A stretch of 64,000 bases of DNA from JAJDIA01 sp031555145 (GTDB taxonomy: Bacteria; Bacteroidota; Bacteroidia; Bacteroidales; Tannerellaceae), in contig JAVBUR010000096.1 in the NCBI GenBank assembly GCA_031555145.1, forward strand, positions 6,393-70,392. The letters run 5' to 3'. Positions 34,773-43,637 of this stretch are shown here, in pieces. The number at the start of each line of letters is the position of its first letter. Positions within the stretch are counted from its first letter, which is position 1. The notes beneath the pieces were generated by a model. That model saw nothing but the letters and a program-made list of their open reading frames with translations, was not told where the DNA came from and made no database searches. Made by a program: the position numbers and the translations under genes.

Positions 34773-35031
34773 GAAAAACGAAAGTATTTCAGCCCATGTT
34801 TTACGAATTAACACTCCCCTCATTACAGGCGTAATTCACGCTCTACCACCTGCTTAATAAACCGGTTTACGGTGATCCCATGCGCGCGCGCTCCTCCCCT
34901 AATGTTAAAATTCAGCGAATGTAAACATTTTTTTGATTCTTTTTGTTCTAAAATTGATTCTATATACCATAGAATTTTTATTTTATTTAGGCCTAAAGAG
35001 AATTTATTCGTTAATTTTAAACATTATAATC

Positions 35032-38000
35032 ATGAAGAGCAAGGATAGTTATGTTATCTTCTTCAAACACCTATGTGTTATCTCTGGTCTGTGCTGCAGC
35101 ATAGCAGTAGCACAGGCGGCTCCTACGGAACGTACAGCTACCGAAAGGCCATATGCCGTACTTCCCGCTAACGCTGAAAGGCAGGGTATTACTCAACAAG
35201 GGCGAAAAATTACCGGCGTCGTAAAAGATGTCACCGGTGAACCGGTTATCGGCGCCAGTGTATCCGTCAAAGGGACGACGATCGGAAACGTGACCGGCAT
35301 CAACGGTGAGTTCGCCCTCGATGTACCCGACAATGCCATACTCACTGTCAGCTACATCGGTTATACGTCGCAGAATATCGATACCAAAGGGCAAAGCGTA
35401 TTCAACATTGTCCTGAAAGAAGACACCCAGCAACTCAGCGAACTGGTGGTCACCGCATTGGGTATCAAACGACAGAAACGATCGCTGGGATATTCAACGA
35501 CGACCGTTGGAGGCGACGATTTCTCGGAAGTACGCGACCCGAACCTGGGTAACGCCCTGTCGGGGAAGATCGCCGGTGTGACCGTGGCCGGTAATGCGAC
35601 AGGCCCCGGCGGTAGCAGCCGTGTCGTGATCCGTGGAAATGCGTCGTTGACAGGAAACAACCAGCCGCTTTACGTAGTGGATGGCGTCCCCTTCGACAAT
35701 ACGAACATGGGGAGTTCAGGCCAATGGGGCGGACTGGACCTGGGCGACGGTCTGTCGAACATCAGTCCCGACGATATCGCCGATATCCAGGTATTGAAAG
35801 GGACAGCCGCTTCCGCCCTGTACGGTTACCGTGGTGGTAACGGGGCCATTCTGATCACCACCAAATCCGGTCGGAAAGGCGAACCCGTCACCATCGAATT
35901 CAACAATAGCCTCACCTTCAATACGATTTACGACTACCGCGATTTCCAGACCGTATTCGGACAAGGCTCCGAAGGACAGCGTCCGATGAGTGCCGACGTA
36001 GCCAAGGCAACCGAAGTGGCCAGCTGGGGTGAACGGATGGATGGCGGCAAGGCGATCAACTTCCTGGGCAACGAATATGCCTACTCGCCGGTCGACAACT
36101 GGTCGTCGTTCTACCGTACCGGTGTCAGCGACGCCACCTCCCTCGCCCTGAGCGGAGCGGGCGAAAAGATATCCTACCGCTTCGGCGTTTCCAATCTCTA
36201 CGAAAAAGGAATCCTGCCGAACGCACATATCAGCCAACAGGGGATGAACATGAATACGACCTACGATATCATGAAGAACCTCCACCTGTCGGTCAATGCC
36301 AACTACATCTTCGAAGCCAACCAGGGACGTGCCAGCCTTTCAGACGGCAATGGCAGTACCAACGCCTCGTTACTGTACCGGGCCAACACATTCGACATCC
36401 GGTGGATGGAACGCGAGAATGCGGATGCCGCCTGGGGTACGTCGGCCGACGGGAAAGAGTTGATCGGAGGCACGAATGTCTATTTCAACAACCCCTACTG
36501 GCTGCAATACCGGAAGATCAACACCACGAACAAAAACCGTCTCACCGGCGGGATAACATTGAAGTATGACCTCTTTGAATGGCTGTATATCCAAGGCGCC
36601 GTCACCCGCGACGGATACAGTTTCGAATTCCGGAACGTACAACCCTACGGTGCCGCCGCCGACCCCTCCGGTTACCTCGAAGAATACGAAAAGAATTACT
36701 CCGAAATGAACCTCAACTACCTCATCGGGTTCAACAAAGAGTTTGGCGACTGGACGATAGGCGCCACCCTCGGTGGTAACCGCCAACGGAACATCCTCAA
36801 GCAATGGGGTACGGATGGTAACATCAAGAGTTTCCTGGTGCCTGGCTTCGAATCAGCCAACAATATCAGCAACCGTATCTATAAGAAAGACTATACCGAA
36901 TACCGTGTCAACTCCGTCTATGCTACCGCCGACTTCGGCTGGAAAAACCAGGTCTTCCTGAACCTGACGGGACGTAACGACTGGTTCTCTACCCTCGATC
37001 CCGACAACAACCATTACTTCTACCCTTCGGTCAGCCTGTCGTGGGTATTCTCCGATTCGTTTAAGGTGCCCGACTGGTTTACGTATGGTAAGATACGTGG
37101 TTCCTATGCCTCTGCCTCCAACGGGACAAACCCCTATCAAAACTACCTGACGTATAAGTTGATGGGATATAAAATTGACGGTAACTCCGTAGCAACGGTC
37201 AACAACTCCACCCTCCCCAACAGCAACCTCAAACCGGTGCGTATCTCCGAGTGGGAAGTGGGGCTGAACCTGGCCTTCTTCGACAACCGCCTCTCGCTGG
37301 ATGCGGCCTACTACATCAAGAACACCAAAGACGACATCGCCCAGGTCAGCACCAGTAACGCCTCCGGATTCACCTCCGCCATCCAGAATATCGGCGAGAT
37401 ACAGAACAATGGCGTCGAACTGATGCTGAACGTCGTGCCGGTACATACCTCCAGCTTCAACTGGAACTCCACGTTCAACATCGCCTACAACAACAGCGAG
37501 GTGAAATTCCTCGGCGATGGCGTCACCAGTCTGAGTATTGACGGCGCCACTGCCCGTAGCGGCAATGTGTCTGTCCGCAATATCGTGGGCGAACCCTACG
37601 GCGAACTGGTCGGCTTCAAGTACCTCCGCGACGATGGCGGAAACATCGTCTACAAAGACGGTATCCCACAAGCGACCTCCGAAACATACAACCTCGGATC
37701 GGGCGTATACAAAGTGACCGGCGGATGGCGCAACGAATTTACCTGGAAAGACTGGACACTGGCCTTCCTGCTCGACTTCAAGGCAGGCGCCTATCTGTTC
37801 TCCGGAACGAACTACAACCTCTATTCCAACGGGTTACACAAAAATACGCTGCAAGGCCGTGGCAATGACGGCAAAGGTACGATTACCGGCCAGGGCGTGA
37901 TGCAGGATGCCGCTGGCAATTACGTGCCCAACACCGTAGCCGTCTCCGCACAGTCCTACTGGCAGGGTATTGTGAGCAATAATATCGGCGAAGAGTTTAT

Positions 38001-38253
38001 CTACAACGCCAGTTTCATCAAACTACGTGAATTGTCCCTCGGCTACACCTTCCCCAAGACGTTGCTCGGTCGGCAGAACATAGTGAAAGGTGCTACCGTC
38101 TCGCTCATAGCCCGCAACCTCTGGACGCTGCTCAAATATACCGACAACATCGACCCGGAATCGGCCTACAACAATACAAACGGGCAGGGGCTGGAATTGA
38201 ACGGTTACCCGGCCACCCGGAACATCGGTTTCAATGTCAATATCAAATTCTAA
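35032..38253 (+). CDS. SusC/RagA-family TonB-linked outer membrane protein
   Basis: Outer-membrane TonB-dependent channel that forms the pedal-bin complex with the SusD-like lipoprotein downstream to import glycans or peptides. A long signal peptide (MKSKDSYVIFFKHLCVISGL...AQA) precedes a carboxypeptidase-like domain (ITGVVKDVTGEPVIGASVSVKG), the plug (LVVTALGIKRQKRSLGYS, VVIRGNASLTGNNQPLYVVDG, IQVLKGTAASALYGYRGGNGAILITT) and a barrel ending NIGFNVNIKF. About 1073 residues, normal for SusC. I start at the ATG at 35032; upstream in-frame starts would add a non-signal hydrophobic stretch. No glycosidase, sulfatase or regulator flanks the pair, so the substrate cannot be inferred. Confidence 0.95.
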   Translation: MKSKDSYVIFFKHLCVISGLCCSIAVAQAAPTERTATERPYAVLPANAERQGITQQGRKITGVVKDVTGEPVIGASVSVKGTTIGNVTGINGEFALDVPDNAILTVSYIGYTSQNIDTKGQSVFNIVLKEDTQQLSELVVTALGIKRQKRSLGYSTTTVGGDDFSEVRDPNLGNALSGKIAGVTVAGNATGPGGSSRVVIRGNASLTGNNQPLYVVDGVPFDNTNMGSSGQWGGLDLGDGLSNISPDDIADIQVLKGTAASALYGYRGGNGAILITTKSGRKGEPVTIEFNNSLTFNTIYDYRDFQTVFGQGSEGQRPMSADVAKATEVASWGERMDGGKAINFLGNEYAYSPVDNWSSFYRTGVSDATSLALSGAGEKISYRFGVSNLYEKGILPNAHISQQGMNMNTTYDIMKNLHLSVNANYIFEANQGRASLSDGNGSTNASLLYRANTFDIRWMERENADAAWGTSADGKELIGGTNVYFNNPYWLQYRKINTTNKNRLTGGITLKYDLFEWLYIQGAVTRDGYSFEFRNVQPYGAAADPSGYLEEYEKNYSEMNLNYLIGFNKEFGDWTIGATLGGNRQRNILKQWGTDGNIKSFLVPGFESANNISNRIYKKDYTEYRVNSVYATADFGWKNQVFLNLTGRNDWFSTLDPDNNHYFYPSVSLSWVFSDSFKVPDWFTYGKIRGSYASASNGTNPYQNYLTYKLMGYKIDGNSVATVNNSTLPNSNLKPVRISEWEVGLNLAFFDNRLSLDAAYYIKNTKDDIAQVSTSNASGFTSAIQNIGEIQNNGVELMLNVVPVHTSSFNWNSTFNIAYNNSEVKFLGDGVTSLSIDGATARSGNVSVRNIVGEPYGELVGFKYLRDDGGNIVYKDGIPQATSETYNLGSGVYKVTGGWRNEFTWKDWTLAFLLDFKAGAYLFSGTNYNLYSNGLHKNTLQGRGNDGKGTITGQGVMQDAAGNYVPNTVAVSAQSYWQGIVSNNIGEEFIYNASFIKLRELSLGYTFPKTLLGRQNIVKGATVSLIARNLWTLLKYTDNIDPESAYNNTNGQGLELNGYPATRNIGFNVNIKF

Positions 38254-38271
38254 TTTAAACAGTACAGTAAG

Positions 38272-39873
38272 ATGAAAAAAGCAATCATATATGCATCCGT
38301 TGCACTCTCCCTGACAGTTGGGGCGACCAGTTGCAGCGACTTCGGCGATGTGAACAATGATCCCGAACAGATGACACCCGAGGTATTGGACTTCCGCCTC
38401 GTCTTCACCGGCGTACAGGCACAGGCCTGCGGTTCGGACTGGGACGTATGGCGAAACGGACTAATCTATAGCGCCAACATGATGCAACACACCACCTCGG
38501 TCGACTGGCAGCATGGCGTGTTCTATACCTACTCCGACGGCTATAACTCGGCCTATTGGGATGGCCTTTACAGTGGCGACCGCGGCGTCTTGCGCGACGT
38601 GCGCCTCACGATGAACGCCTGGCAGAACAAGACCGGTTACGAGAATGAATACCAGATGTGCCGTATCATGCGTGCCTACATCTTCCACCGGATGACCGAC
38701 CTTTATGGCGACATTCCCTACTCCGAAGCCTCCCAAGGTGCCGAAGGAATCAACTATCCGAAATACGATGCCCAGAAGGATATCTACAACGACCTGCTGA
38801 AAGAACTCGATGAAGCACAGGCAGCCCTCAACCCGTCGGCCACCTCGCAGATCGGCTCGCAGGATCTCATCTATGGCGGCGATGTGGCGAAATGGAAGAA
38901 GTTTGCCAATTCCCTCATGCTGCGTATGGCTATGCGTCTGACGAAGGTAGATCCGGCCACCGCCCAGACCTGGGTGCAGAAAGCCGTAGCCAACGGCCTC
39001 TTTGCCAACGCCACCGATAATGCCATGGTACGCCATACCGACGGCTCCGGCCTCGACGACGGCTCCGAACCCTATGGCAAAGTCTTTGCCCACGAAGACC
39101 CACAGGCATTCTACCTGAGCGAAACCTTCGTCAACCTGCTGAAGAATACGGGCGACCCGCGTCTCTCGCTCATCGCCACCGTCTGCCAGAATCCGGGCGA
39201 AAAATGGGAAGGTAACTTCGACTTCGGTAACACCTCTCCGGATAAACAGGTCGGACTCCCGGTCGGCTACGACACCAACGGGGGTGCCTGGGATATATCC
39301 ACCGCTCCGGGCTATCCGGGCGCCAATTGGCGGAGCTATTACTCGCTGCCTAACCGCTATACCTATGCCCGTCCGGATGTGCCGACGATGCTCCTCACCT
39401 ATACCGAAAACCAGCTCCTGCTGGCCGAAGCCGCCGTCCGGGGCTGGGTAACGGATAAAAGTGCTGAAGCCTACTACCAGGCCGGTGTCCGGGCAGCCAT
39501 GGAACAGTTTGCGTTCTATCCGGCAGCCAAGTCGCTCTACGACACCTACCTGACGCCGTCGGCCATCGACGCTTACCTGACGGCTCATCCGTTCAACACC
39601 GCGACCGCCCTGGAGCAGATCCATACGCAGTATTACATCACCACCTTCGCCGACGAATATGAAACCTTTGCCAACTGGCGCCGCACCGGCTATCCCACCC
39701 TCACCCCCGTGAACAAAGGATACCCCACGACCGTCACCAATGGCACCATCCCCCGTCGTTTCACTTACCCCGTCTCCGAAAGCCAAAGCAATGCCGCGAA
39801 CTACCAGGATGCTGTTTCCCGCCTTACCGGTGGCGACAAAATGACCTCCCGCGTATGGTGGGATGTCCAATAA
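38272..39873 (+). CDS. SusD/RagB-family lipoprotein (SusD-like_2 type)
   Basis: Surface lipoprotein that captures ligand for the SusC channel. The signal peptide ends GATSCSDFGDVNND, with the lipidated Cys. The N-terminal tetratricopeptide-like helices include YQMCRIMRAYIFHRMTDLYGDIPYSEA, a well conserved SusD signature, and the C-terminal part has LLTYTENQLLLAEAAVRGW. At 533 residues with IATVCQNPG and GYPTLTPVNKG segments it resembles the RagB/SusD-like_2 branch, which includes peptide as well as glycan binders. It begins 18 bases after susC, so the two form an operon that ends at the hairpin at 39894-39927. Confidence 0.93.
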   Translation: MKKAIIYASVALSLTVGATSCSDFGDVNNDPEQMTPEVLDFRLVFTGVQAQACGSDWDVWRNGLIYSANMMQHTTSVDWQHGVFYTYSDGYNSAYWDGLYSGDRGVLRDVRLTMNAWQNKTGYENEYQMCRIMRAYIFHRMTDLYGDIPYSEASQGAEGINYPKYDAQKDIYNDLLKELDEAQAALNPSATSQIGSQDLIYGGDVAKWKKFANSLMLRMAMRLTKVDPATAQTWVQKAVANGLFANATDNAMVRHTDGSGLDDGSEPYGKVFAHEDPQAFYLSETFVNLLKNTGDPRLSLIATVCQNPGEKWEGNFDFGNTSPDKQVGLPVGYDTNGGAWDISTAPGYPGANWRSYYSLPNRYTYARPDVPTMLLTYTENQLLLAEAAVRGWVTDKSAEAYYQAGVRAAMEQFAFYPAAKSLYDTYLTPSAIDAYLTAHPFNTATALEQIHTQYYITTFADEYETFANWRRTGYPTLTPVNKGYPTTVTNGTIPRRFTYPVSESQSNAANYQDAVSRLTGGDKMTSRVWWDVQ

Positions 39874-39887
39874 GTATCTTCTTCACA

Positions 39888-39927
39888 TAAAAAAAAGTGG
39901 CTGTCTCCCTAAAAAGACAGCCACTTT
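39888..39927. terminator. Convergent terminator after susD
   Basis: AAAGTGGCTGTCT (39894-39906) and AGACAGCCACTTT (39915-39927) form a perfect 13-bp stem with an 8-base loop. The T tract is best on the minus strand (A run at 39888-39896), while on the plus strand only a short T run follows. It can serve both convergent genes. Confidence 0.8.
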
Positions 39928-40028
39928 GCATTTAATCGTTGAGTATCGGGCTATTTAATAATACGTTATTCACCACAAGCCTGCAATTTTACGTGCAGGA
40001 CAACGCCTTCAAGGGTATATAAAATAAC

Positions 40029-40056
40029 AAGCCCCGACGGGATTCCGCCGGGGCTT
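40029..40056 (-). terminator. Terminator of the YjbH-lipoprotein operon
   Basis: AAGCCCCG (40029-40036) pairs with CGGGGCTT (40049-40056), extended inward by CGG/CCG, around GATT. On the minus strand GTTATTTTATA follows. It lies about 50 bases past the stop at 40104. Confidence 0.75.
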
Positions 40057-40103
40057 GGCTTATGGAGGGTAAGAACCTTACGGGGCCTTACCGGAGGGTC
40101 TTA

Positions 40104-41381
40104 TCAGATCTTACCGCCAGAGTGTTGGGTAGCGTCTACGTTAGAATACGTAGTTACGCTACCGATGTAGCGTTTTACAACAACGACAACCGATTTGTTC
40201 TGTCCGCCTACTACGCATGCGAAGGTGAAGGTACGGGTGCAGTAGGTAGCTTCGTTCTTGTAGTGCATGATGTAACCACCGCTGATGCTGGCTGTAGTCG
40301 ATGTTTCTACAGAGAAGGTTTTAGGAGCACCGCCTTCTTCGCTCTCAACCGCGCGGGTGAGGACATCAGCCATAGTTGCCAGGTCGGCACCTGATGCACC
40401 GGCAGCCTGCAACGCCTGCGTGGGAGAAGTGGTGTATGTCCAACCACCTTTCGCTACGGTGTTAAGTGCGTAATCTACGATAGCAGCCGTCTTACCGCTG
40501 TTGTCTACGGTCACTTCAGCCTGTCCGTTCGTCATATTGGCTTCTTTCTGTACGGCACTGGTGTTGATGTTCACCGATATTTCCAACGAGTAACCTGTAT
40601 TCAGCGTCTTGGTATTGAATACGTAGTTGTCGCCACTCAGCGTAGCCGTACCTACCTTCGTCCAACCAGCCGGAGCTTTGGTCAGTACACCGCTGGTCCA
40701 TACGTCAGCCGTGCTGAAACCCACGGTAGAAGTAGCCACATTTTGCCATACCAACGAGATCGGTTCGTTAAACGAGTTGATCGACGATTCGATATGCATC
40801 TCGCCCAGAGAGAGAGTACCTGCTACCGAACCTGTCTTTACAGTCGTAGAAGCTGCAACCGGTTCTACGACCGGCGTCACGCTCAGTTTAGCAGTCGATC
40901 CGGCGGGGATAGCCCCTGCGGGGATCACCATTTCCACATCCGAATCAGCGGCCGAAGCCTTGTTACCGACCGTTGCCCCTGCCGTGCCTACCGTAGCTTC
41001 CACCCCTTTCACACTCAGCGTAGCCGAGAGGAATACGGTGCTGTGGTTAGCTGCGCTGGAAGCCACTTCAGCCGTTGCGCTGGCTGCCAGATAACCGGTC
41101 TTGCTGAAATCTACCGTGTACGTCTTTTTATCAGCTACTGCCAATTCATACGAACCATCGTTAGCGGTTTGAACCGTTACGTCACCGGCTTTCACCGTTA
41201 CGCCACCGATACCGGCCGATGTTTCATAGTCATACACCGCACCTGCGATATAATACGCAGCGGTATCCATCGGGTCCGGTACAATTTCGGGATCATCTTC
41301 GTCATCCCCACAAGCGGTCACCACCGCCATACATGCCAAAGCCATCATCCAGGTCTGCATGTTCCAAACAAATCGTTTCAT
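40104..41381 (-). CDS. Lipoprotein with carboxypeptidase-like regulatory domain
   Basis: 425-residue predicted surface lipoprotein. The signal peptide ends VVTACGDDEDDPE, a strong surface-export pattern. Residues 45-120 form a carboxypeptidase-D regulatory-like fold (YYIAGAVYDYETSAGIGGVTVKAGDVTVQTANDGSYELAVADKK is the region; key words GAVYDYET and NDGSYEL), often found in surface and adhesin proteins. The rest is Ser/Thr/Ala/Val-rich and beta-like, with repeated LSVTP and SVNINTS style strands and no recognised catalytic residues. It follows the second YjbH-like gene by 49 bases on the same strand, so it probably belongs to that exopolysaccharide-related operon. Its role is unknown. Confidence 0.8.
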   Translation of the reverse strand: MKRFVWNMQTWMMALACMAVVTACGDDEDDPEIVPDPMDTAAYYIAGAVYDYETSAGIGGVTVKAGDVTVQTANDGSYELAVADKKTYTVDFSKTGYLAASATAEVASSAANHSTVFLSATLSVKGVEATVGTAGATVGNKASAADSDVEMVIPAGAIPAGSTAKLSVTPVVEPVAASTTVKTGSVAGTLSLGEMHIESSINSFNEPISLVWQNVATSTVGFSTADVWTSGVLTKAPAGWTKVGTATLSGDNYVFNTKTLNTGYSLEISVNINTSAVQKEANMTNGQAEVTVDNSGKTAAIVDYALNTVAKGGWTYTTSPTQALQAAGASGADLATMADVLTRAVESEEGGAPKTFSVETSTTASISGGYIMHYKNEATYCTRTFTFACVVGGQNKSVVVVVKRYIGSVTTYSNVDATQHSGGKI

Positions 41382-41430
41382 GTGTTAAAAAATTAAGTGA
41401 ATAAAAACAATTAATACTATGTATCATAAT

Positions 41431-42645
41431 TCATCTATTGCTTTTCAGCAGGAAGTAACGTATGTACTCCGGCTGATAGAAATGCTCGCTCCGGTTCTCA
41501 TTCGGACGCGTCTCGTAGTAGTAGCCCATCCGTTCTTGCATATACCGGCCCGGATCTTCCCGGCTGTATTCGGCCGCAAAATACGATGCCGGGCGCAGCC
41601 TGACAGCATGCTTCCGACTCCATTTCTTACCTGGCAGCGGTATCGTAAAATGGAAGCCTCCATTCACAATCCCTTCCACCACCATCGCATACACCCCAAT
41701 GGCACACTCACCAAAGTGGCGTGTACAGTCGCCACGCACACCCACGTCGCCAAACACATAACGAGCCACCTGTGCATCGAACTGCAGGTTGTAATGCGGT
41801 TCATAGACCGATGCCTTCACCGCCGCATCCATTCGGAAGCGGTTACTGATATACCAGTTTTTACCATCACGCAGACCCGAGTACGCCGTAGCGCCCACCG
41901 ATGCACCTAACTCCAACCGTCCGTTGGCGGTACGGTAGCCGATGCCCGTCTGTCCGCCGAAGCGGTTGTCGGTAAAATTGCCTGCCGCCACATACCCGAG
42001 GAAGTTCCTCGGCAGGCGGTATTCCTGGCGGAGCGCCATCACACCCGGATGGATGCGGGCTGCTTCCCCCTGCATATTCGTGACAATAGGGAATACACCC
42101 TGTACCGTCAGCTTTGCCCCCATCCAGGGCGACATCTCCAGGGCTGGCGACAGATAGACGGCATACGAATAGATCCTGTCCAGCCGGAAGTTCTCCAGCG
42201 CCACGCCCGGATACACAACGATATCCGTCTTCCACGCCGAAGGGTTGACGGTCTTCCAGATGCCCCGCAACCGATCGGTCGCCGCATCCGTGTCATAACT
42301 CAACTGCATGGCGGCATATACCCCGTGCAGGTCCACCTGTCCCTCCCGGTAGGCCGTCGACAGCAACTGCGGAATACGGACGGCCAACTGCGGCATCCCA
42401 TTGTCGAGTACCACCAGTTCCAGTTCCTGTCCGTCGGCTACCGAAAGGGCAGCCTCGATCGCTTCGCCGATACCCCGGTAGGTGCTTCGGTAGATATTAT
42501 CTTCAAAGGCAGCTGTGATCCGCCCGTTCCCTGTTGCCACCCGGATATTCTCCATCCCCAGGCGTTCCAACGCTTCCGCTACCTGCGCCTGCGCCATAAG
42601 AGGCAGCAGGAATACGATTATTGTATAGAGTCCAATCTTCTTCAT
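41431..42645 (-). CDS. YjbH-like outer membrane protein, C-terminal-type half
   Basis: 404-residue secreted beta-rich protein resembling the C-terminal part of E. coli YjbH/GfcD, an outer-membrane protein needed for exopolysaccharide output. It has its own signal peptide (MKKIGLYTIIVFLLPLMAQAQ). Early residues VAEALERLGMENIRVATGNG and AAFEDNIYRSTYRGIGEA match the YjbH family pattern; the later chain alternates aromatic and polar residues as a barrel (YVAAGNFTDNRFGGQTGIGY). The start codon overlaps the previous stop as TGATG, so translation is coupled. With the upstream 262-residue gene it makes up about the length of one E. coli YjbH. Family assignment is by eye. Confidence 0.7.
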   Translation of the reverse strand: MKKIGLYTIIVFLLPLMAQAQVAEALERLGMENIRVATGNGRITAAFEDNIYRSTYRGIGEAIEAALSVADGQELELVVLDNGMPQLAVRIPQLLSTAYREGQVDLHGVYAAMQLSYDTDAATDRLRGIWKTVNPSAWKTDIVVYPGVALENFRLDRIYSYAVYLSPALEMSPWMGAKLTVQGVFPIVTNMQGEAARIHPGVMALRQEYRLPRNFLGYVAAGNFTDNRFGGQTGIGYRTANGRLELGASVGATAYSGLRDGKNWYISNRFRMDAAVKASVYEPHYNLQFDAQVARYVFGDVGVRGDCTRHFGECAIGVYAMVVEGIVNGGFHFTIPLPGKKWSRKHAVRLRPASYFAAEYSREDPGRYMQERMGYYYETRPNENRSEHFYQPEYIRYFLLKSNR

Positions 42646-43430
42646 CAGTGTAGCAGCGTATATTCATACCGGATACCACCCGCTATGGAATTAAACTCCC
42701 GCGTAAACACATACAGTGACACATGCCCACCCAGGCAGGCCGCCGCCCCTACATTCACTCCCTGCGAATCGTATTCAGCCATTACCGACAGCGGCTTACA
42801 GAAAGCCGGCGCATACCGCAGCCCGGCAAAAGGCCCGTCGTGTACATTATTCGTATCCTTCAGCGGCACATACCACCCGGCCGTAGCCGCCAGTGTATGC
42901 CCCCCGGCGGTGAATGTCTTCGTCACCACCCCGTAAGCCGAGGAGAACAATGTCGTCCCCACCGGGTCATTGGTACCCAGTACCAGAGCAGGCAGATACC
43001 GGCCTTCCTTCAGCACGCGGAGGCGTCCGGACAGGGAGCGGTCTTGTTGCCAGTTCCGTTCCTCCTTCCAGTCATCATACCCCTTGATAAGCGTACACCG
43101 GTAGGTCAGTTCCAGGAAAGGCAAGAAGGTGACATTCACAAAGTAGTTCCCCGTGTTATAGTCGAACCTTGCCGGCGTCATCGCCTCCGGCAGATAATTT
43201 CCCCCGACCATAAACCGCCCGTTCTCCTGCATATCGGCAGTAGGAATAGCAAGCTGGCCGGTAGTGCCCAACATATACTGCCCCTGTACATTGCCTGCGA
43301 ACAGCAACAACATACAGACACACAGTCTTTTTAGTATGATAAAGGGGGAGATATGCCTATGCAAGCGTGATTTCAAGAACCACACCAACACCGCGGCAAT
43401 GCACACAACTATCAGAAAGAGAATAGACAT
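42645..43430 (-). CDS. YjbH-like outer membrane protein, N-terminal-type half
   Basis: 262-residue secreted protein resembling the N-terminal part of YjbH/GfcD. A hydrophobic N terminus with a basic hinge (KSRLHRHISPFIILKR) leads to a second hydrophobic segment ending FAGNVQGQ, likely the signal cleavage region. MLGTTGQLAIPTADMQENG is characteristic of YjbH-like proteins (GxxGLIxxPTA in E. coli), followed by barrel-like strands (YFVNVTFLPFLELTYRCT, VSLYVFTREFNSIAGGIRYEY). I start at the ATG at 43430; an in-frame TTG directly upstream is less likely. It heads a three-gene operon. Its leader shares a conserved block with the leader of the capsule operon. Confidence 0.7.
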   Translation of the reverse strand: MSILFLIVVCIAAVLVWFLKSRLHRHISPFIILKRLCVCMLLLFAGNVQGQYMLGTTGQLAIPTADMQENGRFMVGGNYLPEAMTPARFDYNTGNYFVNVTFLPFLELTYRCTLIKGYDDWKEERNWQQDRSLSGRLRVLKEGRYLPALVLGTNDPVGTTLFSSAYGVVTKTFTAGGHTLAATAGWYVPLKDTNNVHDGPFAGLRYAPAFCKPLSVMAEYDSQGVNVGAAACLGGHVSLYVFTREFNSIAGGIRYEYTLLH

Positions 43431-43445
43431 CAAAAGAGAGAGTCT

Positions 43446-43500
43446 GAGGGTGTATAAATAAAAAACAAATCAACACTACATAATAAAGGTCGTCAGTCCC
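43446..43500 (-). promoter_or_regulatory. Conserved leader block before the YjbH operon
   Basis: On the minus strand GGGACTGACGA (43490-43500), CTTTATTA and TAGTGT, then TTTATACACCCTC about 19 bases before the ATG. The same words in the same order occur at 63560-63620 before the capsule operon. It may be a promoter, an RNA element or an antiterminator loading site. No TAnnTTTG box was found upstream of this copy. Confidence 0.55.
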
Positions 43501-43637
43501 AAAGAGGATTAACAGGTATCGTTATTTCGGCAATTTACCGAAAAAAATATGAATAAATTAATAACATAACAATTTAGTTCCATAAAAGTTCTCATTTTCA
43601 TATTTATTTAAAAAAACTTAATACAGATTATGCCTAA

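Larger units (their letters stand above)
34536..35031. other. Divergent intergenic region between hypD and susC
   Basis: 496 bases without a convincing gene. It holds the hypD promoter and leader (34612-34772), a perfect 12-bp palindrome TAAACCGGTTTA (34858-34869), a TTTTACGAATTA site (34799-34810) like those before the GLUG genes, and an AT-rich stretch before susC. I could not find a TAnnTTTG box for susC. Confidence 0.5.

Noticed and set aside
38461..39870. A 469-codon open frame antisense to the susD gene
   Set aside because: It is the shadow of GC-rich susD codon use; SusD sequence on the other strand is unmistakable and the antisense frame has no recognisable domain.
42640..42650. Frameshift splitting a single YjbH gene
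   Set aside because: The downstream half has a complete signal peptide directly after its ATG, so it is a separate secreted protein.
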